A DNA stretch of 64,000 bases from Streptomyces sp. NBC_01429 (GCF_036231945.1 NZ_CP109599.1:1302001-1366000), one strand, 5' to 3'; counted from the first letter of the stretch, positions 48,702 to 58,356 are shown. Notes: generated from the sequence alone by a model not told the origin. A program made the numbers and translations.

Positions 48702-50129
48702 TCAGGCGTTGCCGATCCCCGCGACGCGCAGCGCGTGGACGAGGTCGCGCTCCCTGGCGACCGAGACCGTACGGGCCGCGTCGATCAGCTGCGGGACGAG
48801 CCTGCCGGGATCCGGGGCGGCGACCAGCGCCGCGTCCTCGGGCGCACGGGCCTGCACGAAGGCGGTGAGCAGCGCCCGCGCCTCCTGGCCCCGGCCCGCG
48901 TCACCGAGCGCGAGGACGGCGTCGCTGATCTCCCCGGCCGGCCGGGAGACGCCCTGGCGCAGCAGCTGACCGCAGTCGTCGTCCCGGCCCGCCAGGGCGA
49001 GCGCCCCGGCCGCCGCCGCGAGCTGCGCGGGCGGCAGGAAGGCGGCCTCCCAGAGCAGTTCGGCCCAGTCGGCGCCGAGCCCGGCGCGGTGCAGTTCGGC
49101 GGCGAGCTGCGGCAGTTGGCCGGGCGGGCGGCTCGCGGCCTCGCAGAGGACGACATGGGCCTCGCCGGAACGGCCCTCGGCGCGCAGCCGGATCAGCCGG
49201 GCGACGGTCTCCGTCGCCGCGCGCTGGTCCTCCGGGGTGGCCTCGGGCGCCGTCGGTCCGACGGGCCGGGCCGTCGGCACACCGCCGAAGCGGGCGCCAC
49301 GCGGGGTGGCGGGGGCGCCCTGTGGAGGCGCGAGCGGCGCGGGCGCGGCGGCGTCGGGCTCCTCGTCCTCGATCCCGGCGAAGCGGGCGCCGCGCGGCTT
49401 GCGTTGGGGGGCGGGGCGCTTCTCCTTGCGCGCCTTCTTCCCGCTCCTGCCCTCCGGCCGCGCCTCGGGGCCGGGGACGTCCGCCGCGCCGCCCGCCGGG
49501 CCCTCCACCACACCGTGGGGCGCACCGTCGGGCGCGGCCGTCACCAGGTCCGCCGGGGCAGGCTCCGCGCGGAACCAGCCGTCCGGAGCGGGCGGGCGCG
49601 GGCGCGGGGCGGTGGAGCCGGGCGCGGTCAGGGCCGCCAGCCTGGTGCGGAGTTCGGCGCAGCGCGCGGTGGCGCGCGCGTGGTCGTCACGGACCCAGGC
49701 CAGGTCGTGGCCGAGCTGTTCCCCCTGGGGCGAGCCCTCCGGCGCGCTACGGAGCAGCCGCGCCAGTTCGTCGGCCCGGCCCGCCGCGTACGTCTGCTCA
49801 CGGAGCATCAGCCGCAGCCGCTCCGACAGCGCCTCGCCGCCGCCGGGCAGCCGGTCGTACGCGGCGACGGACGCGGCGTGCAGCCGCCGGGCGCGCTCGG
49901 TCTCGCGCACCGCCAGCCGCTGGTCCCGGCCGGCCGCGAAGTCCTGGAGCAGCGACTCGACCACGTCCCAGGGCGGGATCTGGCTGCCGTCGAAGCAGGC
50001 GCGCAGCCCCTCGGGGTCGCGGTGCCCGAAGACGCCGTACCAGCCGCCGGCCGGGTCGAGCCGCGCCGCCAGGTCCTTTAAATACCGCGCGAAGTCCCCG
50101 GTCTGTGCCGGGAGTTGATGCCCCGCCAT
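48702..50129 (-). CDS. Hypothetical protein with N-terminal helical domain and TTA codon
   Basis: Protein of 475 residues of unknown function. Residues 10-65 (DFARYLKDLAARLDPAGGWYGVF, IPPWDVVESLLQDF) resemble the helix-turn-helix-like N-termini of many large streptomycete regulatory proteins. Residues 85-175 are helical and may form a coiled coil. The middle (about 180-305) is a Pro/Ala/Arg-rich linker with two PRGARFxG repeats. The last 170 residues are helical repeats (VARLIRLRAEGRSGEAHVVL, ALALAGRDDDCGQLLRQG, VLALGDAGRGQEARALL) of TPR/PPR-like periodicity. Codon 17 is TTA (50079-50081), so translation should need bldA tRNA. ATG 50129 is preferred to an upstream start that adds 21 residues. 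Confidence 0.7.
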   Translation of the reverse strand: MAGHQLPAQTGDFARYLKDLAARLDPAGGWYGVFGHRDPEGLRACFDGSQIPPWDVVESLLQDFAAGRDQRLAVRETERARRLHAASVAAYDRLPGGGEALSERLRLMLREQTYAAGRADELARLLRSAPEGSPQGEQLGHDLAWVRDDHARATARCAELRTRLAALTAPGSTAPRPRPPAPDGWFRAEPAPADLVTAAPDGAPHGVVEGPAGGAADVPGPEARPEGRSGKKARKEKRPAPQRKPRGARFAGIEDEEPDAAAPAPLAPPQGAPATPRGARFGGVPTARPVGPTAPEATPEDQRAATETVARLIRLRAEGRSGEAHVVLCEAASRPPGQLPQLAAELHRAGLGADWAELLWEAAFLPPAQLAAAAGALALAGRDDDCGQLLRQGVSRPAGEISDAVLALGDAGRGQEARALLTAFVQARAPEDAALVAAPDPGRLVPQLIDAARTVSVARERDLVHALRVAGIGNA

Positions 50130-50250
50130 CGCTGCCCCGTCCCTGCGGGTCCCCTGCCGGAGGGAACACACTTCGGTCTGCGGGCATTTCACCCCAGCCG
50201 TGTTACGGGACGGCTACGGACAGTTTTCCGGCGCGGTGCGGCGGCCTCAC

Positions 50251-50276
50251 GCGGCGGTCTCAGGCGGCGGTCTCAG
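50251..50276. repeat. 13-base tandem duplication over a stop codon
   Basis: GCGGCGGTCTCAG occurs twice in exact tandem (50251-50263, 50264-50276). The stop codon of the PPOX gene (50260-50262) lies in the first copy. Confidence 0.9.
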
Positions 50277-50688
50277 GCGCGCCGGAGCCGTCCGGTCGTG
50301 CGGCGTCCAGCGTGACGGCGATGCCGGTGTGCGGGCGCTTGCCGCGCCGTACGACCATGGCCGGCCAGTCGACCAGCCAGAACTGCCAGGTGTACTTGGC
50401 GCCGATCAGCCGGCGCACCCGGCCCAGCTCCGCCGCGTCGAGCAGCCGCGCCACTCCTTCGGCGCCCACCGCCCCCGGCGCGATCCTGCCACGCGCGTCG
50501 CAGGCGGTCACCAGCGCCTTTCCGTTGTTGCGGATCCGCTTGACCTTCCAGGAGTCGGAGCGGGTCCAGATGAACAGCTCACCGCCGTCCACCGCGTGCC
50601 AGACGGGGGTGGCGACGCCGGTGCCGTCCTTGCGGTAGGTGGTGATGCTCACGTAGCGGCTGCGGCCGAGTTCCTCGATGGTGGTCAC
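50260..50688 (-). CDS. PPOX-class F420-dependent enzyme (Rv2061/TIGR03666-like)
   Basis: Split-barrel flavin/deazaflavin protein of 142 residues. YVSITTYRKDGTGVATPVWHAVDGGELFIWT is the standard entry of the pyridoxamine-oxidase-like fold, and WKVKRIRNNGKALVTACDARG supplies the phosphate-binding basic residues. The sequence pattern fits the Rv2061 subgroup, believed to use F420; the substrate is unknown. The GTG start lies 140 bases from the divergent methionine aminopeptidase start. The C-terminal GAPETAA end is produced by a tandem duplication. Confidence 0.83.
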   Translation of the reverse strand: MTTIEELGRSRYVSITTYRKDGTGVATPVWHAVDGGELFIWTRSDSWKVKRIRNNGKALVTACDARGRIAPGAVGAEGVARLLDAAELGRVRRLIGAKYTWQFWLVDWPAMVVRRGKRPHTGIAVTLDAARPDGSGAPETAA

Positions 50689-50828
50689 CCCACGGACCCT
50701 AGCCCGAACCGGCGCGTGGAGGGCGGCGGACGTGCGGGGGCCGGGGGCGCGGCCGGTCCCGGTCCCGCGGAACTTCCGCGCGGAGACACCGATTCCGGTC
50801 CGCGCTCCCGACCGGCATAGTTGTGGGA

Positions 50829-51596
50829 ATGGTGCAGATCAAATCCGACGCGTCCCTGGATTCCATGCGCGCCGCCGGCCGCGTCGTCGCGCGGACGCTG
50901 GCGGCCGTACGCGAGGCGGCGGCCGTGGGCGTCGCCCTGCGCGCGCTCGACGCGACCGCCCGGGGCGTGCTGCGCGAGGCCGGAGCGGGCTCCCCCTTCC
51001 TCGACTATCACCCCGACTGGGCGCCCACGCCCTTCCCCGCCGTGATCTGCGCCTCCGTCAACGACGCGATCGTGCACGGCATCCCGGGCTCCTACCGGCT
51101 GCACGACGGCGACCTGGTGTCCATCGACTGCGGCGCGGTGCTCGGCGGCTGGGTGGGCGACGCGGCGGTCAGCTTCACGGTCGGCCGCGCCCGCCCCGAC
51201 GACCTGCGGCTCATCGACACGACGTACGAGGCGCTGAACGCCGGGATCGCGGCGGCCGTCGTCGGCAACCGCGTCGGCGACATCGCGCACGCGGTCGGCC
51301 GCGTCTGCCGGGCGGCGGGGTACGGCATCCCCGACGGCCTCGGCGGTCACGGGGTGGGGCGCCAGATGCACGAGGACCCCGGAGTGCCCAACGAGGGCAG
51401 CGCCGGACGCGGCATGACGCTGCGTCACGGGATGGTGCTGGCGATCGAGCCGATGCTGACGGGCAGCGGCACGGACCGGCACTTCACGGCGCGCGACGGC
51501 TGGACGGTGCGCACCCTGGACGCCAGCCGCGCGGCCCATACGGAACACACGGTCGCGATCACCGACGAGGGCCCGCGCATCCTCACCGCGCTCTGA
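50829..51596 (+). CDS. map: Type I methionine aminopeptidase
   Basis: Enzyme of 255 residues that removes initiator methionine from nascent proteins. The five metal ligands are visible: Asp in LVSIDCGAVLGGWVGDAAVSF (two Asp), His in GLGGHGVGRQMHEDP, Glu in LAIEPMLTGSG, and Glu in AAHTEHTVAI. ICASVNDAIVHGIPG is the substrate loop with the catalytic His. It is a short type without zinc-finger extension; streptomycetes usually have another map near secY, so this is probably a paralogue. ATG 50829 is preceded by CATAGT (50816-50821), suggesting a leaderless transcript; GTG 50823 is less likely. Confidence 0.92.
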   Translation: MVQIKSDASLDSMRAAGRVVARTLAAVREAAAVGVALRALDATARGVLREAGAGSPFLDYHPDWAPTPFPAVICASVNDAIVHGIPGSYRLHDGDLVSIDCGAVLGGWVGDAAVSFTVGRARPDDLRLIDTTYEALNAGIAAAVVGNRVGDIAHAVGRVCRAAGYGIPDGLGGHGVGRQMHEDPGVPNEGSAGRGMTLRHGMVLAIEPMLTGSGTDRHFTARDGWTVRTLDASRAAHTEHTVAITDEGPRILTAL

Positions 51597-51683
51597 GGGC
51601 GCGGGGACCGGCCGTACCGACTCCCCGGGCCCCGAACCCCCGGCCCTGATCCTCCGCGCCCCCGGCCCGGTCCCCGCCCCGGG

Positions 51684-53504
51684 TTACCGCTTCCCGGCCG
51701 GGTGGACGACCATCGCCGAGCCGCCGCCCCTGCGTTCGCGCTCGGCGGCGGCCAGCCACCGCCCGTCGGGCAGGCGCTGCACCCCGGTCGCCGCGCCGAT
51801 CTCCGGGTTCTGGGTGAAGACGTGTCCCAGCGCCTCCAGTTGCGCGCGCACCGGGCTGTTCCACAGTCCCGGCTCCAGCTCCGTCGCGGCCGCGTTGCGC
51901 TGGCTCGCGCGGGGGGCCGCGATGGCGTCGACCAGCGGCAGTCCCCGGTCGAGGTGTCCCGTCAGGGTCTGGAGCACCGTGGTGATGATGGTCGCGCCGC
52001 CCGGCGAGCCGACGGCCAGCACCGGCCGGTCGTGCCGGTCGAGCACGATCGTCGGGGAGATGGAGGAGCGCGGGCGCTTGCCCGGACCCGGCAGGTTCGG
52101 GTCGTGGACCGCCGGGTTGGCCGGGGCGAAGGAGAAGTCGGTCAGCTCGTTGTTGAGCAGGAAGCCGCGGCCGGGCACGGTGATGGCGCTGCCGCCCGTC
52201 GACTCGATGGTCAGGGTGTAGGCGACGACATTGCCCCACTTGTCGGCGGCCGTGAGGTGGGTGGTGTTCTCCCCCTCGAAGGTGGTGGGCGCGGCCGTGC
52301 CGCCCCGGTCGCACGGCGCGGGGTTCTTCGGATCGCCGGGCGCGAGGGGGCTCTTGAGGACGGCGTCGTCCTTGATCAGGCAGGCCCGGGAGTCCGCGAA
52401 CCGCTGGGAGAGCAGGCCCTTGGTCGGTACGTCCTCGAAGGCCGGGTCACCGACCCAGCGGCCCCGGTCGGCGAAGGCGATCCGGCTGGCCTCGATGAAG
52501 CGGTGCAGATACCCGGCCCGGCTCGCCTTCGAAAGGTCGGTGCCCTCCAGGATGTTGAGGGCCTCGCCCACGCTCGTACCGCCCGAGGAAGAGGGCGCCA
52601 TGCCGTACACGTCGAGCCCCCGGTACGAGACCTCGGTCGGCGCCTGGCGCTTCGTGCGGTACGCCGCGAGGTCCTGGGCGGTCAGGTCGCCGGGCCGGAC
52701 GACCCGGTCGGCCGCCGGGTCGACGGGGGGCTTGCGGACCGTACGCACGAGGTCGCGGCCCAGCTCGCCCCGGTAGAGCGCGCCAGTGCCCTTGCGGCCC
52801 AACTCGGCGTACGTACGGGCCAGATCGGCGTTCTTGAAGACCGATCCGACGACCGGCAGCCGGCCGCCCGGCAGGAACAGCTCCGCGGTGGCGGGGAAGT
52901 CGGCGAACCGGGCCTGGTTGGACTGGGTCTGCGAGCGGAAGGTCTCGTCGACGGTGAAGCCGTTCTTCGCCAGCCGTTCGGCGGGCGCCAGCACCTGCCC
53001 CAGGGACCGGCTGCCCCAGGCGCCGAGGGCGGTGTCCCAGGTGGCGGCGGTGCCGGGGGTACCGACACCGAGGCCGCTGGTGACCGCGTCCGCGAACGGG
53101 ATCGGGGCGCCGTTCTCCAGGAAGAGCGAGCTGTCGGCGGACTTCGGGGCGGTCTCGCGGCCGTCGATGGTGTGCACCGTACGGGACTTGGCGTCGTAGT
53201 AGACGAAGTAGCCGCCGCCGCCGATTCCGGCCGAGTACGGCTCGGTCACCCCGAGCGCCGCGGCGGTGGCGACGGCCGCGTCCACCGCGTTGCCGCCGCG
53301 CCTGAGCACCTCGATCCCGGCGGCCGAGGCGTCGGCGTCGACGCTCGCCACCGCGCCCCCGTACCCCGCGGCGACCGGTGTCTTGGCCGTGGGGGGCACG
53401 GCCGGGGAACCGGTGGATGCCGACGGGGGCGGCGCCGCCCCGACGGACAGCAGGGCGGCGGCCAGGGCCACCAGCGAGACATTCCGCGCAGCGGAGCGAC
53501 GCAT
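51684..53504 (-). CDS. ggt: Secreted gamma-glutamyltransferase
   Basis: Protein of 606 residues with a signal peptide (MRRSAARNVSLVALAAALLS, cleavage near residue 24-30). It transfers or hydrolyses gamma-glutamyl groups of glutathione-like compounds outside the cell. GGNAVDAAVATAAALGVTEPYSAGIGGGGYFVYYD is the large-subunit entry. The autocleavage/nucleophile Thr is in ENTTHLTAADKWGNVVAYT. LLNNELTDFSF and SSISPTIVL with VGSPGGATII complete the small-subunit signatures. The last gene before it on the other strand, map, converges with it across an 87-base gap. The surface serine-rich linker after the signal suggests a released or wall-associated enzyme. Confidence 0.94.
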   Translation of the reverse strand: MRRSAARNVSLVALAAALLSVGAAPPPSASTGSPAVPPTAKTPVAAGYGGAVASVDADASAAGIEVLRRGGNAVDAAVATAAALGVTEPYSAGIGGGGYFVYYDAKSRTVHTIDGRETAPKSADSSLFLENGAPIPFADAVTSGLGVGTPGTAATWDTALGAWGSRSLGQVLAPAERLAKNGFTVDETFRSQTQSNQARFADFPATAELFLPGGRLPVVGSVFKNADLARTYAELGRKGTGALYRGELGRDLVRTVRKPPVDPAADRVVRPGDLTAQDLAAYRTKRQAPTEVSYRGLDVYGMAPSSSGGTSVGEALNILEGTDLSKASRAGYLHRFIEASRIAFADRGRWVGDPAFEDVPTKGLLSQRFADSRACLIKDDAVLKSPLAPGDPKNPAPCDRGGTAAPTTFEGENTTHLTAADKWGNVVAYTLTIESTGGSAITVPGRGFLLNNELTDFSFAPANPAVHDPNLPGPGKRPRSSISPTIVLDRHDRPVLAVGSPGGATIITTVLQTLTGHLDRGLPLVDAIAAPRASQRNAAATELEPGLWNSPVRAQLEALGHVFTQNPEIGAATGVQRLPDGRWLAAAERERRGGGSAMVVHPAGKR

Positions 53505-53605
53505 CCGTACCTCCAGTCAGGAACAGTCCGCGCAGCCTAACTTCACGGCGCCCGCCGCGTCAGGACCGTCTCGGCTTCGGCGGGCTGCCGCTAGCATGCG
53601 CGCCC

Positions 53606-54340
53606 ATGACTGACGACATACGCAATCTCGTGCTCGGCGTGGTCGCCGCGGGCCTCAGCGCCTCGCTGGGCTGGCTCGCCCGTACCTATCTCTGGCGGCG
53701 CGGACTGCGCAGGAAACAGGCGTTCTTCGGGCTGCCCGGCCACTCCGAATGTCTGCTCGTCGTCAACCGCGAGGCGGGCGGTGACGGCGCGGTCCACCGC
53801 TACGACGTCTTCGCGCTGCTGGAGCTGTCGGCCCTGATCAAGGGGTGCGGGGCGCACGCCGAGATCGTCCAGCACGACACGGCCCGGCGGGGGTTCGGGG
53901 AGCGCACCGAGTTCTGCGTCGGCGGGCCCGGTTCAAATCGCCGCATGGGGGCCCACCTGTCCTCCCTGCTGCCCGGCATCAGGATGAACACGGAGCCCGA
54001 GCCGAAGGCGGAGCGCGGCGCCCTGCGGATCGGCACCGAGCACTACCGCGTGGAGCCGGGAGTGGCCGAATACGTGCTGCTGGCGCGGCTGACGGCCGGT
54101 GAGGAGGCGCGGCCGGTGTTCCTCTTCTGCGGACAGCGGGCGATCACCAACCAGGCGGCCTCGCGCTATCTGGCGCGCCACCACGAGAAGCTCGCGCGCA
54201 AGCACGGCGACAAGTCGTTCTGTCTGCTGCTGAAGGTCGTGAACTCGCAGGCGTACGGGCCCGATGTGGTGGAGTTGGTGGCGGACGTGACCCGGACGGC
54301 CCTCGCACCCGCCCCGGAACCCGAGCCGTCCGCCGGCTGA
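53606..54340 (+). CDS. Membrane-anchored conserved hypothetical protein
   Basis: Protein of 244 residues with one N-terminal membrane helix (NLVLGVVAAGLSASLGWLAR) and a cytoplasmic alpha/beta domain. Segments such as GLPGHSECLLVVNREAGG, DVFALLELSALIKGCGAHAEI, EFCVGGPGSNRRMGAHL and VFLFCGQRAITNQAASRYLA suggest a nucleotide- or phosphate-binding fold with glycine-rich loops. I do not recognise the family. TAGCAT (53592-53597) lies eight bases before the ATG, so it may be leaderless. It is divergent from ggt and convergent with the ABC transporter operon. No function is claimed. Confidence 0.72.
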   Translation: MTDDIRNLVLGVVAAGLSASLGWLARTYLWRRGLRRKQAFFGLPGHSECLLVVNREAGGDGAVHRYDVFALLELSALIKGCGAHAEIVQHDTARRGFGERTEFCVGGPGSNRRMGAHLSSLLPGIRMNTEPEPKAERGALRIGTEHYRVEPGVAEYVLLARLTAGEEARPVFLFCGQRAITNQAASRYLARHHEKLARKHGDKSFCLLLKVVNSQAYGPDVVELVADVTRTALAPAPEPEPSAG

Positions 54341-54460
54341 CCCGAGGCACGAACCGACCGCCGCCCGGCCCGAGCACGGCCCGTCCGGCGCGCAGCTGAC
54401 CTTCTCCCCGTCGTACGAGAAGTGATCTCCGGCTGCCGCCGGGCGGGCCACTGCCCTGTG

Positions 54461-55336
54461 CTACCGCGCGCCCGGCAGCAGCGTCCCCGGGGAGGCCGGG
54501 GCGTCACCCGCTCCACCGGTTCTCGGATTGCGCCGCTGACGCCTGGCCAGCCAGTGGGCGAACCAGGAGAGCAGCATGCACATCCCGATGTAGATCGGCG
54601 AAATCACCATCACCACGGGGATGAACGGCAAATCGTAGTCGAGATTCGACGCGATGAGCTTTCCGGCATGGAGGAACTCCTCATAAGTGATCAGATATCC
54701 CAGCGATGTGTCCTTGAGAGCGACCACCAGCTGGCTGATGATCGTGGGCAGCATGGCGCGGACCGCCTGCGGCACCAGCACGTACGACATGACCTGCGTC
54801 TTGCGCATGCCGAGGGCGTACGCGGCCTCCCGCTGACCGCGCTCCACCGAGTTCACTCCGGTGCGCAGCACCTCGGCGAGCACGGAGCCGTTGTAGAGCG
54901 TGAGCCCCGCCACCAGCGCGGGCAGGGCCTGCACCTTGAGCGCGACGAAGATGAAGAAGATCATCACCAGCACGGGCATGGCGCGGAAGAACTCGACCAG
55001 GACGGTGGCGGTCCAGCGCAGCGGCCGGTGCTCGGAGAGCCGGCCCGAGGCGAGGAGCGCGCCGAGCGCGAGCGAGAGCACCGCGGCGAGGGCGAACGCC
55101 TTGAGCGTGTTGCCGAGGCCGCGCAGCAGCAGGTCCTGGATCCCCCGGTACTCGAAGGGGCTCCACTTGGTGGCCGTGAACTGGTCGGTGTCGAAGAGCA
55201 GATAGAGCAGCCAGCCGACGAGCGCGGCGATCGCGGCCGTCGCCGCCACTCCGTAGAGACGATGACGGCGGCGGGTCCTGGGCCCGGGGATGTCGTAGAG
55301 GGCGGTCGGCCCGGTGGTGACGGTCGTACGGCTCAT
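54461..55336 (-). CDS. Amino acid ABC transporter permease (GluD-like)
   Basis: Inner-membrane permease of 291 residues. A first helix near residues 32-50 precedes the HisM/GlnP-type domain: LLLRGLGNTLKAFALAAVLSLALGALL, the scaffold EAAYALGMRKTQVMSYVLVPQAVRAMLP (EAA loop contacting the ATPase), and ALKDTSLGYLITYEE. It pairs with the upstream permease to form the channel for glutamate-type uptake. ATG 55336 overlaps the stop of the upstream permease gene by four bases. It is the last gene of the operon. Confidence 0.92.
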   Translation of the reverse strand: MSRTTVTTGPTALYDIPGPRTRRRHRLYGVAATAAIAALVGWLLYLLFDTDQFTATKWSPFEYRGIQDLLLRGLGNTLKAFALAAVLSLALGALLASGRLSEHRPLRWTATVLVEFFRAMPVLVMIFFIFVALKVQALPALVAGLTLYNGSVLAEVLRTGVNSVERGQREAAYALGMRKTQVMSYVLVPQAVRAMLPTIISQLVVALKDTSLGYLITYEEFLHAGKLIASNLDYDLPFIPVVMVISPIYIGMCMLLSWFAHWLARRQRRNPRTGGAGDAPASPGTLLPGAR

Positions 55337-55977
55337 CGGGCGGTCCCCCAGCGCTTCTCCATGACCGTGAACAGCGCGCTGATCGACAGCGTGATGATCA
55401 GGTATCCGACGGCGATCCAGACGAAGGTCCAGACGATGCTGTAGCCCATCTCGTTGAGGCTCTTGTAGGTGCCGAGCAGCTCGGTGACGCTGAACGCGCC
55501 GGCGATCGCCGAGTTCTTGGCGAGAGCGATCAGGGTGGAGCCGATGGGCGGGATGACCGTACGGAACGCCTGCGGCAGCACCACCGTGCCCAGCGTCTGG
55601 CCGAAGCCCATCCCGAGACTGCGCGCCGCCTCGCCCTGGCCCGTGGGCACGGTGTTGATGCCCGAGCGCAGCACCTCGCAGATGAACGCGGAGGTGTAGC
55701 AGCCGAGCGCGAGGACCGCGAACAGCTGGAAGGGCAGGACGAGACCGAAGCGCGGCAGTCCGAGCACGACCGCGAAGAACAGCAGCGTCAGCGGGGTGTT
55801 GCGCAGCACGGTGACCCATACGGTGCCCAGCGCGCGCAGTGAGCGGACCGGCGCGACCCGGAACGAGGCCATGACGAAGCCGAGCGCCAGCGCGAGCAGC
55901 GAGGCGTAGACGGTCAGTTCGAGGGTGCCGAGGAAGCCCTTGCCGTAGAGGGAGAAGTTCTTGGTGAGTACGTCCAT
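55333..55977 (-). CDS. Amino acid ABC transporter permease (GluC-like)
   Basis: Inner-membrane permease of 214 residues with five helices. GFLGTLELTVYASLLALALGFVMA is the start of the binding-protein-dependent permease fold. GQGEAARSLGMGFGQTLGTVVLPQAFRTVIPP is the EAA coupling loop, and ALAKNSAIAGAFSVTEL follows. It forms a heterodimer with the downstream permease. It starts ten bases after the binding-protein gene and overlaps the next gene, so all four genes are one transcript. Confidence 0.92.
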   Translation of the reverse strand: MDVLTKNFSLYGKGFLGTLELTVYASLLALALGFVMASFRVAPVRSLRALGTVWVTVLRNTPLTLLFFAVVLGLPRFGLVLPFQLFAVLALGCYTSAFICEVLRSGINTVPTGQGEAARSLGMGFGQTLGTVVLPQAFRTVIPPIGSTLIALAKNSAIAGAFSVTELLGTYKSLNEMGYSIVWTFVWIAVGYLIITLSISALFTVMEKRWGTAR

Positions 55978-55987
55978 GGCGCCTGCC

Positions 55988-56923
55988 TCAGCTCGCCGGG
56001 TAGCGGTCGATGGGCGGGGGCGGGGTGGCCTTGCGCCCGGAGAGGCCGAGGGTGGCGTCGTAGGCCCTCTGCCAGTCGCCGTTGCGCTCGTGGACGGCGA
56101 GGGCGTCGTCGAGCGCGAGCCGCAGGGCGTTGTCGCCGCGCGGGACGCCGATGCCGTAGGGCTCCTTCGAGAACGGTCTGCCGACCACTTTCAGCTCCTT
56201 GGGCACCTTGGCCGCGTAGCCCTGGAGGATGGTGTCGTCGGTGGTGACGGCGTCGACCTGGTAGGTCAGCAGGTTGTCGACACAGACGGAGTACGTGTCG
56301 TAGCCGACGAGTTCGACCCGCGGATAGTCGTGCTGGATCCGCTGGTACGGGGTGGATCCGGACGCCGAGCAGACGCGTTTGCCGTCGAGGTCGCGCGGCC
56401 CGTCGATGCCGTGCTCGTCGGTCCGCACCAGCAGGGACTGGCCCGCCATGTAGTAGGGGCCCGCGAAGCCGACCAGCTTCTTGCGGTTGTCGTTGATGGT
56501 GTACGTGCCGACGTAGTAGTCGATCTGCCCGTTCTGGAGGGCGGTTTCACGGTTGGCCGAGGCGATCGTGCGGAACTGGACGGTCTTCGGGTCGAAGCCC
56601 AGCGAGGCCGACATCATCTTGGCGATCTCGATGTCGAAGCCGGAGTAGACACCGGTGGCGGGGTCCTTCTCGCCCATGTACGGCTGGTCCTCCTTGGCTC
56701 CGACGACGAGATGGCCGCGCCGCTCGGCCTTCTTCCAGACGGGCGAGTCGGGCAGCCGGAAGGACCGGTCCACCCGGTAGTGCGGCAGGGCGTCGGCCCT
56801 CGGGCCCTTCACGGGCGGGCTGCCCGCCCTGCCGCAGCCGGCGGCGGCGAGTGGCGCGAGCAGCGCCAGCAGCAGCGGGACCAGCACCGTGAGGGCTCTT
56901 CTCCCGCGTGGCAGGTGTGTCAT
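55988..56923 (-). CDS. Glutamate-type ABC transporter substrate-binding lipoprotein (GluB-like)
   Basis: Extracellular binding protein of 311 residues. A signal sequence ends in a lipobox-like LAAAGCGRAG (Cys about 30), so it is probably a lipoprotein. The mature domain is a family 3 solute-binding fold: GHLVVGAKEDQPYMG, GFDIEIAKMMSASLGFDP, ANRETALQNGQIDYYVGTYTI, and KRVCSASGSTPYQRI. The last segments, shared with Corynebacterium GluB, favour glutamate or aspartate as ligand. It lies 14 bases downstream of the ATPase gene. Confidence 0.9.
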   Translation of the reverse strand: MTHLPRGRRALTVLVPLLLALLAPLAAAGCGRAGSPPVKGPRADALPHYRVDRSFRLPDSPVWKKAERRGHLVVGAKEDQPYMGEKDPATGVYSGFDIEIAKMMSASLGFDPKTVQFRTIASANRETALQNGQIDYYVGTYTINDNRKKLVGFAGPYYMAGQSLLVRTDEHGIDGPRDLDGKRVCSASGSTPYQRIQHDYPRVELVGYDTYSVCVDNLLTYQVDAVTTDDTILQGYAAKVPKELKVVGRPFSKEPYGIGVPRGDNALRLALDDALAVHERNGDWQRAYDATLGLSGRKATPPPPIDRYPAS

Positions 56924-56937
56924 CGGCCGCGCCCCCG

Positions 56938-57681
<744 letters not shown>

Positions 57682-57881
57682 AACCCTGCCCCACCCACTC
57701 TCGGCTGTGTCGAAGTCCGCGCAAACTATCCAGCCGGGCAAGGGACTTCACACACGACACGCGCATACGGGATATAAGCCGTATTTACTGCAAAAGAGAG
57801 GCGGGGGCCGGCCCGGGCCGGGTGCGGACCGCCGAACACCGGGCGGGGCGGGTGCGGGGCGGGGTGCCGGGGGCGGGTGCC

Positions 57882-57915
57882 GGGGCGGGGCGCAGGGGCG
57901 GGGCGCAGGGGCGGG
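57882..57915. repeat. 13-base G-rich tandem repeat next to DUF6278 stop
   Basis: GGGGCGGGGCGCA occurs at 57882-57894 and 57895-57907, then a partial third copy runs up to the DUF6278 stop at 57916. The plus strand has many runs of three to five G (also 57841-57880) and could form quadruplexes. Confidence 0.85.
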
Positions 57916-58356
57916 TCAGACCTCGGCGGCCTCCCCGTACACCTGCGACAACTCGGGCGCTCCGGTGGCCGCCCAGTCGAGTCCGGCCTCGACCACCTGG
58001 ATCTCGCGCCCCGAGAGCAGCCGCACCACCGGGTGGCCGCCGGGCCAGATCTGCCAGACCGCGCCCGGCACCGTACGGACGATCACCGTGCCCAGATACA
58101 GCCCCGCGTCGTTGCCCAGCCGGGGCAGCTCCTCCGGGTCGTCGCGCCAGCGCGGCGGCAGCTGGTCGAGCGCGTCCAACGAGGCCGGGGAGTCGTCCAG
58201 TTCGAGCCCGCTCTGCCCCGCCAGGACCCGCAGCAGCTCGCACTCGGAGAGCAGCTCGGTCACGCCCTCCTGGTCACCGCCGGCGGCGGAGGCGAGCGAC
58301 GCCCCGGCGTCCTCGCCGTGCCGCTTGCGCCAGTTGTCCAAGAAAGGGATGTTCAT
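57916..58356 (-). CDS. DUF6278 family protein
   Basis: Cytoplasmic protein of 146 residues beginning MNIPFLDNWRKRHG. It has a long helical first half and a beta-rich second half (VIVRTVPGAVWQIWPGGHPVV, REIQVVEAGLDWAA). It matches my memory of the actinobacterial DUF6278 family, which has no known function. It starts 16 bases after the P450 stop on the same strand, so it is probably co-transcribed with it, though members of this family also occur elsewhere. A G-rich repeat abuts its stop codon. Confidence 0.72.
   Translation of the reverse strand: MNIPFLDNWRKRHGEDAGASLASAAGGDQEGVTELLSECELLRVLAGQSGLELDDSPASLDALDQLPPRWRDDPEELPRLGNDAGLYLGTVIVRTVPGAVWQIWPGGHPVVRLLSGREIQVVEAGLDWAATGAPELSQVYGEAAEV

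Noticed and set aside
48560..48868. Small plus-strand frame encoding Thr-Ala repeats
   Set aside because: It simply translates the hexamer repeat and runs antisense into the neighbouring gene; no ribosome site or family.
39040..53504. Two gamma-glutamyltransferase genes as a recent duplication
   Set aside because: They differ in signal peptide, insert pattern and nucleophile context (GDTCH versus ENTTH), so they are distant paralogues, not a local duplication.
53925..53950. GGTTCAAATC resembling a tRNA T-arm
   Set aside because: No acceptor stem, D-arm or anticodon arm can be drawn around it, and it lies inside the 53606-54340 coding region.
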